Shown in pieces: positions 1 to 9,139 of a DNA stretch of 24,986 nucleotides (within the stretch, counting starts at the first letter, position 1; each line of letters starts with the position of its first letter). Made by a program: the position numbers and the translations under genes. Below the pieces are notes generated by a model. It saw nothing but the letters and a program-made list of their open reading frames with translations. It had not been told where the DNA came from and ran no database searches. This DNA is from Seminavis robusta. Its lineage: Eukaryota > Bacillariophyta > Bacillariophyceae > Naviculales > Naviculaceae. The stretch covers positions 1 to 24,986 of the forward strand of contig CAICTM010001654.1 in the NCBI GenBank assembly GCA_903772945.1, read 5' to 3'.

Positions 1-900
1 GGATCTAAAGTATGGACAACCACACCCAAGGAGACCTCTCAGGGATGTGTTGGTTAGTTCAGGCATGGGATCACTGACATAAAGTTTAATCGAATTCCTT
101 TGATGATCTTGCTTGCATCGACAACATACATGGAAACATTCTCCCCAGGGAACTTGGTGATGTCCAAGTGAAGTTGCTTTGCTTTGAGGTGTTCAATCTT
201 ACTGAGAGAAAGTCTGTATATCTTCTGAATAAGAGCCAAGAGAAGTTGGGCCCATTGTGTGTGCTCGAGGAACATATGAATTCAATTCTTCCTGGAGTGC
301 ATCAGTACAAGAGTTCAAGACAGCCTTTCCCGACCAGGCAAGGTGGTTAGATCATACTGGCAAAAAGGATGTTTCTGCAGATCCCCATTTGCATCAATGA
401 GTCTGACCCCATTGACTGTGAGGTCTTGATGCCATTTTTCCATCATAGACTCTGAGACCTGTCCAGGAGCAGTGAACATGTTGATTATTTTGATAGTTGT
501 TAGTAATAAGGTCTCCAACAACAACCTGGAAGACCCCTTCCATACCATGCTCTGTCATCATACTTTCAAAGGAAATAAGAGAGGCTAGCACATGAGACCA
601 GAAGCATTGGACTCAGTCAGATTGGAAAATAGTAGACTGGTTGGAATCCTTCAGTCCTTTCTAGCATGCCAATTCGATAGGCTGGAGTGTGGTGTGATGT
701 TTCAGATTGTCGTCACCATGGAAACCCCTGAGGCATAGGTGCTTTGAGGTTCCTTTCCCAGTCCATCTGACCCATATCCTGTCCAGGCTCCAGTGTTGTT
801 TATACCTCCAAGCCGAGGGCGCTTTCTGGTAAAGCTTGGTCTTTTTTTGTTTTTCCCAATGGTTCTGGAGGAGCTCCTGGAATCTGAGCACTGACTGCGG
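1..900 (-). pseudogene. Decayed LTR-retrotransposon Gag-like remnant
   Basis: No single frame is open, but three successive minus-strand pieces read like one Gag-type protein of the kind common in diatom LTR elements. About 591-394 gives HGMEGVFQVVVGDLI; 548-315 gives TAPGQV, then EKWHQDL, then DANGDLQKHPF; 275-54 gives KIEHLKAKQLHLDITKFPGENV, where the FPGENV block is the clearest family feature. A weaker piece lies at 891-661 (WVRWTGKG, LRGFHGDDN). Moving between pieces requires frame changes, so this is decayed. The element runs off the left edge; no LTR, protease or reverse transcriptase is visible. Assignment rests on remembered family patterns (TPGQV, NGDL, YPGENV), so it is moderate. 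Confidence 0.42.
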
Positions 901-1594
901 TCAATGGTGCTGCAGTCATGGTTGGAGGATCATAGGTGGGATGATTGGATCAGATTCAAAGAGAGGCTTGTCTGAAGCCTTGTGGACTGAAACAGGATGC
1001 TGATGCTGGCGCTGCTGTTGTTGAAGAGAAGATGCTGAGCCAGAGGAAGGTCGTCAAGGTCCATCAATAATAGATTATGGATATTGGAGGCAGTGAAAAT
1101 AAAGGTCAACAGTGCGGCATGCAACAGAGCAATGGAAACAAGAGGAGGCCGGTGGATATCCCGTCAATGAGTCAATCGAAATGGAATTTATGAGCTTTAG
1201 AGGGAGCTTCGAAGGATCCACCGTGTCGTGATTTGAATTCAAAGGATCGCTCGTGTTGTTGTTGTACCAGACGAGAAGCGAGCGAATTCGAGTACTTCAA
1301 GCGCAGTTCAAACGACAACGCAACCAGTAAAACGACCAATGCCAGTTTTAGGTAATGATTGAGTCCGTTGATCGTAACACGGAGCGATCGATCGCTCCGT
1401 TTGTTGTTTGTTCTTCTCGTAAACAAGGTGGCATCTAGACGATTAATGAAAAAGTGAGGATTTTCTTCGAAGATTAAGGCAAGCATGACTCAGCCAATTC
1501 GAATCGATTATAAAGACCCTCGAAGCATGATTAAGGCATGACACACAAGCCGAGCCTTATATATTCAGTAAGCCTCATTTTTCGATGAATTCTG
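901..1594. other. Gene-poor stretch, no supported gene
   Basis: Only short open frames occur. The longest, 1172-1486 on the minus strand (104 codons), contains one hydrophobic run (LALVVLLVALSFEL) but resembles nothing I recognise and has no supporting context. A perfect inverted repeat starts here (separate entry). Confidence 0.5.
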
Positions 1595-1621
1595 TTAACC
1601 GGCGATCGATCGCTCCGTGTT
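1376..1621. repeat. 20-base perfect inverted repeat pair, 206 bases apart
   Basis: AACACGGAGCGATCGATCGC at 1376-1395 is the exact reverse complement of 1602-1621. The left arm sits in a longer self-palindrome at 1379-1400 (ACGGAGCGATC and its mirror), so the left site can form a cruciform alone, while the right arm keeps only part of that symmetry. The arms could be ends of a small lost element or a duplicated palindrome; no target-site duplication is evident. Confidence 0.8.
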
Positions 1622-2083
1622 GATGGGATCCCCTTGACGATCGGCCAAGGCTTTGTCGGTGATAGAGATAACAGTAGTAGCAGTAGAAGCGATAGTGTAG
1701 TTGTAGTAAAGAAGCAGTACCAGTAGTGTACCTGCGTCGATTGAGAGAAAGGTGGACTCCAATAGGAGTCCATTGTTTATAAGGTCCTCATCGCGATTTT
1801 GATCACGACAGATGAAAGGTGGACTCCTGAGGAGTCCATGGTTGGATGCTACGAGCGAATAAAGATCTACATTTATGAACAGGATGGAAGGGGATTGCTT
1901 GCGAGCGAATCCAAGGGAATTAAGTTGCAATAAGGGGAAGACTACCGATGAAGATAAGAGAGGAAACTCAGGACTCTGCTCAAGGGATAGCTCATTCCCA
2001 TTGACAACCATAAGGGATAGACATATAAGAATAAGAATGAGTAACATCTCATAACCTCGCATGCTACCATGCGACAATACCAT
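1595..2083 (-). CDS. Doubtful uncharacterised ORF, possible secreted protein
   Basis: This 162-codon minus-strand frame starts MVLSHGSMRGYEM and then has a signal-peptide-like hydrophobic run (LLILILICLSLMVV) at about residues 14-27, with another hydrophobic stretch near residues 118-130. I recognise no domain. Two related hairpins (1753-1772, 1820-1838) fall inside it and produce two partly similar peptide stretches (HGLLRSPPF and NGLLLESTF), and the C-terminus lies on the inverted repeat at 1602-1621. That repeat content argues that the open frame may be accidental. Kept only because a 162-codon frame with a leader-like start is somewhat long for chance. Confidence 0.18.
   Translation of the reverse strand: MVLSHGSMRGYEMLLILILICLSLMVVNGNELSLEQSPEFPLLSSSVVFPLLQLNSLGFARKQSPSILFINVDLYSLVASNHGLLRSPPFICRDQNRDEDLINNGLLLESTFLSIDAGTLLVLLLYYNYTIASTATTVISITDKALADRQGDPINTERSIAG
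1753..1838. repeat. Two related hairpins (TGGACTCC...GGAGTCCA)
   Basis: TGGACTCC-AATA-GGAGTCCA occupies 1753-1772 and TGGACTCCT-G-AGGAGTCCA occupies 1820-1838. Both are preceded by GAAAGG, so they are a direct repeat as well as individual hairpins, and the arms of one can also pair with the other. Confidence 0.85.
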
Positions 2084-2146
2084 TGTGTACTGATTAATCT
2101 AACGATCTAAGAGATGTAAAGTTTGTATTTCCAAATAAGTGAGAAG

Positions 2147-3013
2147 TTACTGATTATTTTCTAGAATAAGCCTGCTAATTGTAAAGCTGTAAAGCTGAAT
2201 TGTAAGCTGTATCCCGTCGCAAGCACATAAAACAAACATCTGGCGAGGACACTCACTCGAAAACAAGCTACCCGTTGCACCGGTGATAGACATGGCTGTC
2301 GTAGTTGGAATCGACTCCTCGATCCAATGAGTTGGGGTGTCAAATTGCTTCTGGGCTGGATAGCTGAAGCTACTCTCTGGCTGCTTGGCAACTGTGGTAA
2401 TTTCCTTGATTGCAAATTCTATCTTTCGGGAAGATTTCTTCATCAGAGGCAAATCTTCGCTTTGGGAGGATGACAACGATGAATTGTCTTTCGTATCTCG
2501 GTACCCGTCAAAGGTTGGGTCGGCTGCTGCTGCCTTGGCCTTCTTTCCTAATGCTGCTGCCGGTTGCTTACTCTTCTTCTTGCGGATTGCTGCACTTTCC
2601 ACACCAAACTTATTGAGCACCTTTTCAAGATATTCTTCCCTCGAATATTGTTTCCAGCGATCAACGTACATGCCAATCTGCACTCTGACTTGCGATCCCC
2701 GAGTTCCGTAGAGAGGTGGCTGCTCTGACTCCTCGTCTTGTGCTGTTCGCTTATCCAACAATCCTGCCAACAGCTGTGACCTGGCCTTTTTCAGTGCAGC
2801 TATTCCACCCTCCAGCTCTGCTGCAATGTCACTCGCAAGCTGCTTAAGGACGTTCGCTGCCAGCCCCGGTCTCTTGCTCCCAGTGCTGCTAATACTCTTA
2901 ACACTCCTACCACTTGGACTCAATAAAATGCTTCGGTATCTCCCCCAGCAATTGGCCCGTTGTTGTCTTTGCCTTGGACTTGCCTTGGACCTCGTCTTCA
3001 TTGTGACCACCAC
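2147..3013 (-). CDS. Uncharacterised diatom-type protein (divergent pair, left)
   Basis: The frame encodes 288 residues. Residues 1-50 are basic and serine-rich. About 50-140 look like the conserved core: PGLAANVLKQLASDIAAELEGG, then QLLAGLLDKR, then LYGTRGSQVRVQIGMYVDRW and YSREEYLEKVLNKFGV. The order (a short helix, a hinge ending in LYG-RGS, and a W-K-x-Y-x-x-E-E-Y-L-x-K-V-L helix) resembles a small family I recall from diatom genomes without known function. After residue 145 it becomes lysine/alanine- and serine-rich, probably disordered, and the last 60 residues look unlike the rest, so the true stop or a splice site may lie earlier. No signal peptide or membrane segment; lysine-rich patches would suit a nuclear protein. 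The ATG at 3013 is followed four codons later by a second one (MKTRSK). It is divergent from the gene at 3219. Confidence 0.55.
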   Translation of the reverse strand: MVVTMKTRSKASPRQRQQRANCWGRYRSILLSPSGRSVKSISSTGSKRPGLAANVLKQLASDIAAELEGGIAALKKARSQLLAGLLDKRTAQDEESEQPPLYGTRGSQVRVQIGMYVDRWKQYSREEYLEKVLNKFGVESAAIRKKKSKQPAAALGKKAKAAAADPTFDGYRDTKDNSSLSSSQSEDLPLMKKSSRKIEFAIKEITTVAKQPESSFSYPAQKQFDTPTHWIEESIPTTTAMSITGATGSLFSSECPRQMFVLCACDGIQLTIQLYSFTISRLILENNQ

Positions 3014-3218
3014 ACAAGATGAAAGTTATCGTCCCAATTTGCTCTGTGGTACAATTTCTACGGCAGAGTCATAATGTCTTGACCTCATATCTTTCATCTT
3101 GTTGGGTGCACATATGCGCACCCTGACGGTGACGGTGCACATTCGTCAGACAACATCGGACAATCAGACAACAATAAGACAAGCAACATCAGACAACAAG
3201 CAACAACAGCCAAGCATC
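3014..3218. promoter_or_regulatory. Shared divergent promoter region with ACAACA-rich leader
   Basis: Only 205 bases separate the start codons of two divergent genes, so both promoters must lie here or overlap the genes. The half next to the right-hand gene (3147-3215) is a purine/C-rich leader built from repeated CAGACAACA and AGCAACA blocks with almost no T, a typical unstructured 5' UTR composition. A short tandem TGACGG-TGACGG lies at about 3122-3135. No clear TATA box was found. Confidence 0.4.
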
Positions 3219-3832
3219 ATGCCACCAAAGAAAAAGAAACAGGGGTGGCAGTACAGTGATGTCAAGGCCGAACTCTATGCAGCGATAATGAATGGAGATA
3301 TTCCGTTGGAACCAGCTGCTGAGGAACTCGAAAAAGAAAGCAAGAAAGCCACCCTCCTTGGGTATTTTAATAAGTTGCCACGGGTCAAGAAAGCGAACGA
3401 GTTTCGGCTTTTTGGAGGCCGTCTAGAAGCTCTTCGAGAGCAAATGACACGCGATATATCAAGATCTGATAATGACAAGGTGGCATTTGACCGGTTTGTG
3501 GAAAATCATCCAAAATCACTTTTGGCATCGCACGGAAACTATCCAGAGTGGGAAGGATCTAAAGCTCAAGAGTTGCTCAAAGCAGCCATGGCAGAGGGTG
3601 TCCATGATGATGTACGCCCCAAGGAAATGTGGGAAGCAGAACCTGAGTTCGTAGTCTTTCCTTTGAAACTTTTCGAGACCACATTTACCAAGAGCTTCGC
3701 ACAGCTCGATACTTGAACCAACTTGTGATCCAAAAGAGCTGCAACAAGTGGATGGAGCTTTACAAGGAAATGCAAGCCGAGGCTGAAAGCAATCCAAATG
3801 CAGAGGATGGCAATAGCAGCAATGAAGACTAG
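3219..3832 (+). pseudogene. Diatom-type WxxSxAK-repeat protein, one-base frameshift near C-terminus
   Basis: The start at 3219 (MPPKKKKQG, a basic nuclear-signal-like N-terminus) is preferred over the in-frame ATG at 3099, which lies in the repetitive leader. Two copies of one motif are visible: WQYSDVKAELYAAIMNGDIP (residues 10-29) and WEGSKAQELLKAAMAEGVHD (about 109-128), the second followed by PKEMWEAEPEFVVFPLKLF. This W-x-x-S-x-A/V-K pattern recurs in diatom proteins of unknown function. The frame stops at 3714-3716, but from 3671 another frame reads FRDHIYQELRTARYLNQL and stays open to TAG at 3830-3832, which is how I remember the family ending. One base appears to be missing in the T-run 3670-3673. 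It could be real inactivation, an error, or an altered but functional C-terminus. Confidence 0.55.
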
Positions 3833-3910
3833 CAGTAGCAATGCTGTTGTTGTTTGTCGACACCTCAAGTTTTAAAATAGCAACCACATTTTTTGCCGTG
3901 CAAAGACTTA

Positions 3911-4069
3911 AAGGAGTTTAGGGGAGAGTTAGGGAGTTTAAGGGAGAGTTAGGTTTAGTTGGACTTAAGGGAGAGTTTTCAGATTTAAGGGAGAGGTGCT
4001 AAGGGAGAGTCGGTTTAAGGGAGAGCCGTAAGGGAGAGTCAAAGATTTAAGGGAGTTTTAGGGAGAGTC
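3911..4069. repeat. Irregular GGGAGAG minisatellite
   Basis: Eight GGGAGAG blocks, most preceded by TTAA or TAA, occur in about 160 bases with irregular spacing, plus GGGAGTTT variants. All G-runs are on the + strand. It lies directly 3' of the gene ending at 3832. Confidence 0.8.
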
Positions 4070-5062
4070 ATTTTTGAGGGTCAAATTTGAATCAGTCGTG
4101 ACAATTTTGAAACCAATAATTAAGCCCGCGCGAAAACCGTCGGACGGTCCTGACATGCACTAGAGTTCGACCCTACCATAAGTCATGCAAACATTTTTAA
4201 TAGACTGGTTGGGTATGGTACCAGCAAAAATCCTCTTTAAGAAAACGGACCCTCATTGAACCGTTGAATTTAGTAACTGTAATATCGCCGCTTTATCCAG
4301 CCATGAAGAACCTATGGTCGCTCCGGATGCCTTCAACAGTCAGACGATACATCCTAGCTAGTGTTAGAGTCCATATCCAGCATGTGGGCTCATGTGTTTA
4401 GCCACTTTAGCCCAAGAGCATGTGGAACTGATGGTTTGGGCTAATTTACTAGCACATGTACGAAGTTTACAACATTTTGGTCGTTTAAGTCTTTTATCAG
4501 TCCCTTAAGTCCAGTACTCTGAATTTCGCTGCCACGCTGAAAGTAAACAACACAAAACTCATGATCGACCATGACGTTGTTGTTGCCGACAATCGCCTTC
4601 TCTGTTGCTGGTTGTTGATGGCTCCTTTTTAAAATTCCTTTGTCACCCACGGCGTACGGTACTGGCACCGGCGCGCAGGTGTCGAATAATGACGATGGAA
4701 AATTGCATGGTGATTGGTGACAATCGGTATCATTGGCCTATCAGCAGTTAAAAGAGAGCTGTTAATTAAGAAAGCTACCGGTGGGTATCATAGTACCGGT
4801 AAAGTACCATTGTACCGGACAAAATCTTGGCGCGCACCTTGGGTTCTTCGCCCGCGAATCAACACGAATGGTTTTTAAAAATATCAAGAAAACTGATGAC
4901 TCAACGGAAAAAAATACTTATTATTAGTACCCTATCGAAAAAGCTAGTCACTGATGGTGTTTTTGAAAATGTACACTGAAAGTAGGTACCGGTGACAGAA
5001 GTTTTCACGAGTCCAAAGGAGGAAGCCAGACTCTCGAGTAGGACTGTACATTTAGATCTAGT
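4070..5062. other. Intergenic, ACCGGT-rich in its right half
   Basis: No supported gene. From about 4770 the hexamer ACCGGT or TACCGG recurs (about 4776, 4793, 4813, 4987). Weak similarity to the DNA upstream of the second VWD gene is visible: a TTTCGCTGC block about 800 bases before both start codons and an AATCTTG...GCGCGC...TTTTTAAAAATA block about 500-580 bases before both, suggesting the duplication originally included upstream DNA. Confidence 0.4.
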
Positions 5063-5118
5063 GAAGTACCGGTGACCTATGGCTCCTGCCGAAGTACCGG
5101 TGACCTATGGCTCCTGCC
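5063..5118. repeat. 28-base exact tandem duplication
   Basis: The unit beginning GAAGTACCGGTGACC and ending TCCTGCC occurs at 5063-5090 and again, identical, at 5091-5118. It carries the ACCGGT palindrome and lies about 230 bases upstream of VWD copy 1. The second VWD gene lacks it. Confidence 0.9.
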
Positions 5119-5259
5119 GGTACGATTGTACCTACTAGTTAGCCAATGTAGAAAATGAGATAGAGCCTTATAGAACGAAAAGTGAGATGCTCTCAATTCA
5201 GCGTGCACATTGTCGGGCTCTGGATATCTCTCATTGGATTGAATCAAGCTTCCACAGAT

Positions 5260-5345
5260 CACAGAAGCTCACAATTTGGATTCCTCCACAACCAAAAGCA
5301 GCTCATCAAAACCAACCACACAGCACCTCTTTCTTTTTTGCAACC
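5260..5345 (+). promoter_or_regulatory. Leader of VWD copy 1, shared with copy 2
   Basis: The 80-odd bases before the ATG at 5346 match 9534-9617 before the copy 2 ATG: AGAAGCTCACAATTT, GATTCCTCCACA, CCAAAAGCAGCTCATCAAAA and GCACCTCTTTCT are shared in order with few differences. Both end in TTTGCAACC-ATG. This is probably transcribed 5' UTR. Conservation here supports ATG 5346 over the in-frame upstream ATG at 5187. Confidence 0.6.
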
Positions 5346-6665
5346 ATGAAGTTTTCAGCCAAAATCCTTTTGCGCTCATCCTTGCTTATGGCCATCCTTG
5401 GAACTACTCATGGTGCTGTTTTTCAGGTCTTGACCTGCATCAATTCTGATGGAAATCTCCGTCTGTTCTTCGAGCACACAAATGACGACTATTCATCTGT
5501 TCCAACTGGAACTTTTAGCAATATCCATTTCCAAAAGAACAGTGGTATGCCCAGCATTATTGAAGGTGATGGGGTGATCAACAACACTCCCAAGACTGCC
5601 TTGGGGCAATATTGCAAAGACAACACCCTCCCTGTTGAAGCATCTATCTGTAGTGCTTCAACAGGTGTGAATTCGTTCAATGATTGGGTCTGGTTTGACA
5701 TCGGAAGTGTTGACTGTGATCAGCAATCGGATGTCTACTCTGTCGCTGCAGGACCCCAATCAGCGTACGGACAAGCTTGTAACAGCCTATATCCCTCTAC
5801 CTTCTCAATCACTGGTATATGTGCACCACCTAGTCCCCCCACCCCCACCACAGGACAGATTGCTGGTGATCCCCACATCCAAACTTGGGACAAGAAGTGG
5901 TATGACTTCCATGGACAGTGCGATCTTGTCTTCCTTGAGAACGAGGAGTTCAACAATGGCCAAGGCATGGATATCCATGTCAGGACCACAGCCCGATACC
6001 AATACTCCTACATTGAAGCTGCTGCCATGCGCATTGGAGATGATGTCTTGCAAGTCAGCTCTCATGGAAACTACTTTTTGAATGGCATTGGACAGGCCTC
6101 CATGCCAGCCACTCTTGGAGGCCACACTGTGACTTATTCTGTTGATGACAACAAGAAGCACACATTCGTCACTCACCTTGGAGAAGATAGGAACATTGTC
6201 ATCCAAACTTTCAAGGACTGGGTCAATGTCAAGATGGATGCTGCTGATATGAAGCACTACGGAAACAGCAAGGGTCTTCTTGGAGAGTTCCCCACTGTGA
6301 CTGGGTTGGTCGCGACAACTCTGTCTTTACTGATGCCAATGATTTTGGACAGGAGTGGCAAGGTAAGTTTGATTTCTCCATCCATGTGTGATGCTCTTTC
6401 TTAGAACCCACAACCCAGCTTACACTTCTTGTCCTGTAGTCCGTGACACTGATGCCAAGCTTTTCTCGTCAACCGTGAACCCCAGTTCCCCCAGAAGTGT
6501 GTCATTCCTGGCCCCAAGAGTGCCGCCCGTCGCCTAGGAGAGTCCATCGCCAAGGCCACTGCTGAGAGGGTCTGTGAACACTGGGCTGAAGATGAAAAGG
6601 ACCTCTGTGTCTTTGATGTCATGGCCTCTGGAGACTTGGAGCATGCTGCTGCCGGAGCTTTCTAA
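5346..6665 (+). pseudogene. Secreted VWD-domain protein, copy 1, two one-base deletions
   Basis: Signal peptide at about residues 1-23 (MKFSAKILLRSSLLMAILG...THG). Residues 24-165 form a domain with six cysteines, all matched in copy 2. A proline linker (PPSPPTPTTG) leads to a VWD domain opening with GDPHIQTWD (G174). Exon 1 ends at 6362 and a 77-base GT-AG intron spans 6363-6439. Compared with copy 2, one G is missing at about 6296/6297 (just after T317) and a second at about 6467/6468 in exon 2. Both turn GGT into GT. The two losses do not restore the frame, and the spliced message would stop at a TGA near 6479. Without them the protein would end at TAA 6663-6665. Everything else, including splice sites, is preserved, so inactivation is recent or the deletions are sequence errors. 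Confidence 0.8.
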
Positions 6666-6904
6666 GAAGGCATTCTATTGGCAATATCAGGCTAGATTGG
6701 TTGATTGGGAAGGAGCTCGGCATCAATTGACGCCTCGAGGCCTCACCACCTCAACTAAGCTGACTGATTGGATCAATAATTACATACTATAAGGGGTGGA
6801 TCTGTCTTTTGCAGATTCTGTTGCCTCACAATAACAAGGAAACCTCCTACATTTAAATGCAGGTGGTTTCAAAGATAACCATAACAAGATAATCATTACA
6901 ATGA
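6666..6904 (+). other. 3' flank of VWD copy 1, duplicated after copy 2
   Basis: This stretch matches 10922-11157 closely (few differences until about 6835, then small indels), ending near AGATAATCATTACA. It marks the right end of the duplicated block and probably contains the 3' UTR. Confidence 0.75.
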
Positions 6905-6950
6905 CATTTAAGCCAGCGGAGCTGTGTAACCTCGGCAGAAAGGTTTCATT

Positions 6951-7166
6951 GTAGAAGCAGATACCCCTGTAGCTAGCTAAGTAGAAGCAGATACCTCTAG
7001 TGCTTAGCTAGTGCTTAACTTGTGCTTAGCTAGCTAGAAGCAAATCCCCCCTAGCTAGAAGCAGATTCCCATAGCAAGCTAGAAGCAGTCACCCCTAGCT
7101 AGCTAGAATACTAGTTATATAGCTTTCACTGGCTTTAGAGTTTTTCCTGGTAGAAGCAGATCCCCT
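6951..7166. repeat. Degenerate TAGAAGCAG repeat array
   Basis: At least six copies of TAGAAGCAG or TAGAAGCAAAT followed by A/T-CCCC-TAGCTAGC (starts near 6952, 6982, 7035, 7055, 7079, 7152) with variable spacing. TAGC/GCTA palindromic steps fill the gaps. Confidence 0.7.
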
Positions 7167-9125
7167 ACTGGGATGGATGTAAGTAGCTTTAGCTGGTTTG
7201 CACCATCCTAGCTAGGATACTTATTTTGTTTTTGCTGACTTATTTGTATTCTAACCCTACCCTTATACCTGCAGGGACCACCGTAGCAGGAAAAACAATT
7301 AAAGGGGTTCAGGGCTCTGGCAGCAAGACTGCCGAGGTAATGATGGTTTGATTGATTGACCCTAGTAGCTAGAGCACCGTCCCGGAGTGATGCGGCCTCC
7401 TTTTGGTACATTCCAGGCAGTCAAGGCTCTATGATTACTTGATGGTCAAGCAAACCAGCTAACCATGTAGTTAATACCTAGCTGGAGCCTCTTTCTCTCC
7501 CACAGGGGCCCCAATCCTTTCCTCTTTTCTCATTGACCATCGCCATATCGGGATGTTATCGTTGACAGAGGCGGTTGGACGGGGGGGAGAGCGACGAAGA
7601 AGAAGCAAGATCTCACTCGCCACCATTCAAAAAGTGGCAGCCTGGCTACTAACTAGTGCTAGTATTAATTTGACAACCATGGGGACAACGCTATGATCTA
7701 CACCATCCTTTACCAATAGTATCTATATTAGAATGAGGTTGACGCGCAGATCCGAGTTGTGGTGTGTGGGAGCACATCTAGTAGATATCAAGCTCCTCTG
7801 TGTTGTTCATGGCTTCCTTGCCAATATATTTGGAGCTCAATGTGGTATGGAGGCTATCGACGGAGCGGCGGCGCTTGGTAGCTTGTACGCCGTTTTCTCG
7901 TTGGTACTATCCCTCCTGCCGCAATACGGTACTCTTCAGACGACACCATGAACATCCAACACCGCAACACGAAAATCGTTCCGTTGCCAATGACTCGATT
8001 CCTACCGCCAGCATGTAGTCACAACCACATTCAGAGTTCCACAAGCTGTTGTTTTTTTCGTCGTCCTGTTGAATCATCTTGTTGATCGTCGAAATTCGGC
8101 TTGGCTTGATTCGATTCTCCGCAGTTGTTTCCCCCTGTTGGTATCTCCGTCCAGCCGCAGGACTCCAGGCCACAACCATCAGTAGCCACCGATTTCACAA
8201 GAACGATCCGCTGCTCAATAAAGAATCACCGTTTCGTTTGTTGCTGTTGTCGATCGCCACAACCTCAGGGCCGAGCCGAGTCCGCCATCGTCGTTGTCAT
8301 GTAGTCCCATTCTTCCTACGCTCAAAGAACCCCCCCTCTCATCTCCCATGGTTCAACGCCGTTGTTTTTTCCCTGCTGGTATCTCCGTCCAGCTGAACAA
8401 ACCATTGTCGTGCTGTCTGCGGACGCTCGAACTGACATGTAGACAGTAGAGACTTCTCGACGTCTATCATCGTGGAGCAGCGATAACAGCTACACACTCA
8501 ACTGCAGCCAAAAGGCTCCTTTCAGACCTTCAGAGCTCTCTACTTCTACCCTTGCTTCCAAACAACCAGAAAGCTCCTAACGCCATTGTAGCATGTCAAC
8601 AGTGGTTTCAATACTGTAGTGTGGAAGGGAGCGGAAGTGGCCGCTTGGTGATCGCCATTGTGGTTTCCTTTTCACAAAGACCTTGGGTGGAAAGCGTGTC
8701 ACGAAAGCTTTCAGTCGCGAATCTCTTCACACTTGGGCGGGCAGCACAGGGGCGTCATTTTACTTCTTTTTTACCCTAGCTAGCTAGTTTCCAATGACAC
8801 CATTCATCATTGGGTCTTTCTACTCATATATACAAACATGGTGGTACTTGTTCAATTTCGCTGCGACACTGGGAGTCCAAGTAAGCAGTCTACGTACGGT
8901 ACCATACTGAAAAGCCTCCCACCAACCACGGAACTCTACACTATTATACGTCTGTAAGCTTCCATTGCTTGCGTGCACCACGTGCTCGCTCGGTCCTGCA
9001 TATGAAACGTGAATGATGTCACCGGTACATTTTATTTCGCTGAAATCTTGCCGCCGGCGCGCGCCACTATTTTTAAAAATACTTCACTACTAACAGTACA
9101 GTAGCTACTCCTAACGTTATGCTGC
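7167..9125. other. Long gene-poor spacer between the VWD copies
   Basis: Several frames of 65-105 codons occur on both strands (for example 7733-7951, 7907-8179, 8079-8396) but they overlap one another and show no domain, signal or family I recognise. A direct repeat is visible: GTTGTTT, a C-rich step, then GGTATCTCCGTCCAGC at 8124-8155 and again at 8361-8393. From about 8850 weak similarity to the DNA upstream of VWD copy 1 begins. Confidence 0.5.
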
Positions 9126-9139
9126 CACCGGTACCGGTG
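9126..9139. repeat. CACCGGTACCGGTG palindrome
   Basis: A perfect 14-base palindrome made of two ACCGGT cores, about 480 bases upstream of the copy 2 start. Further ACCGGT sites lie at about 9020 and 9475. Confidence 0.7.

Noticed and set aside
3911..4069. Interstitial telomere repeat
   Set aside because: TTAGGG occurs only a couple of times; the recurring word is GGGAGAG.
4441..4668. 75-codon minus-strand frame
   Set aside because: Short, isolated, no motif.
5187..5345. 53-residue N-terminal extension of VWD copy 1
   Set aside because: It would bury the signal peptide, and the region matches the leader of copy 2.
6574..6792. Small gene in the 3' part of VWD copy 1 (also 10830-11132 in copy 2)
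   Set aside because: Out of frame with the conserved second exon and continuing into the 3' flank.
7733..8396. Possible small genes in the VWD spacer
   Set aside because: Overlapping frames on both strands, no domain, signal or paralogue; composition like the surrounding spacer.
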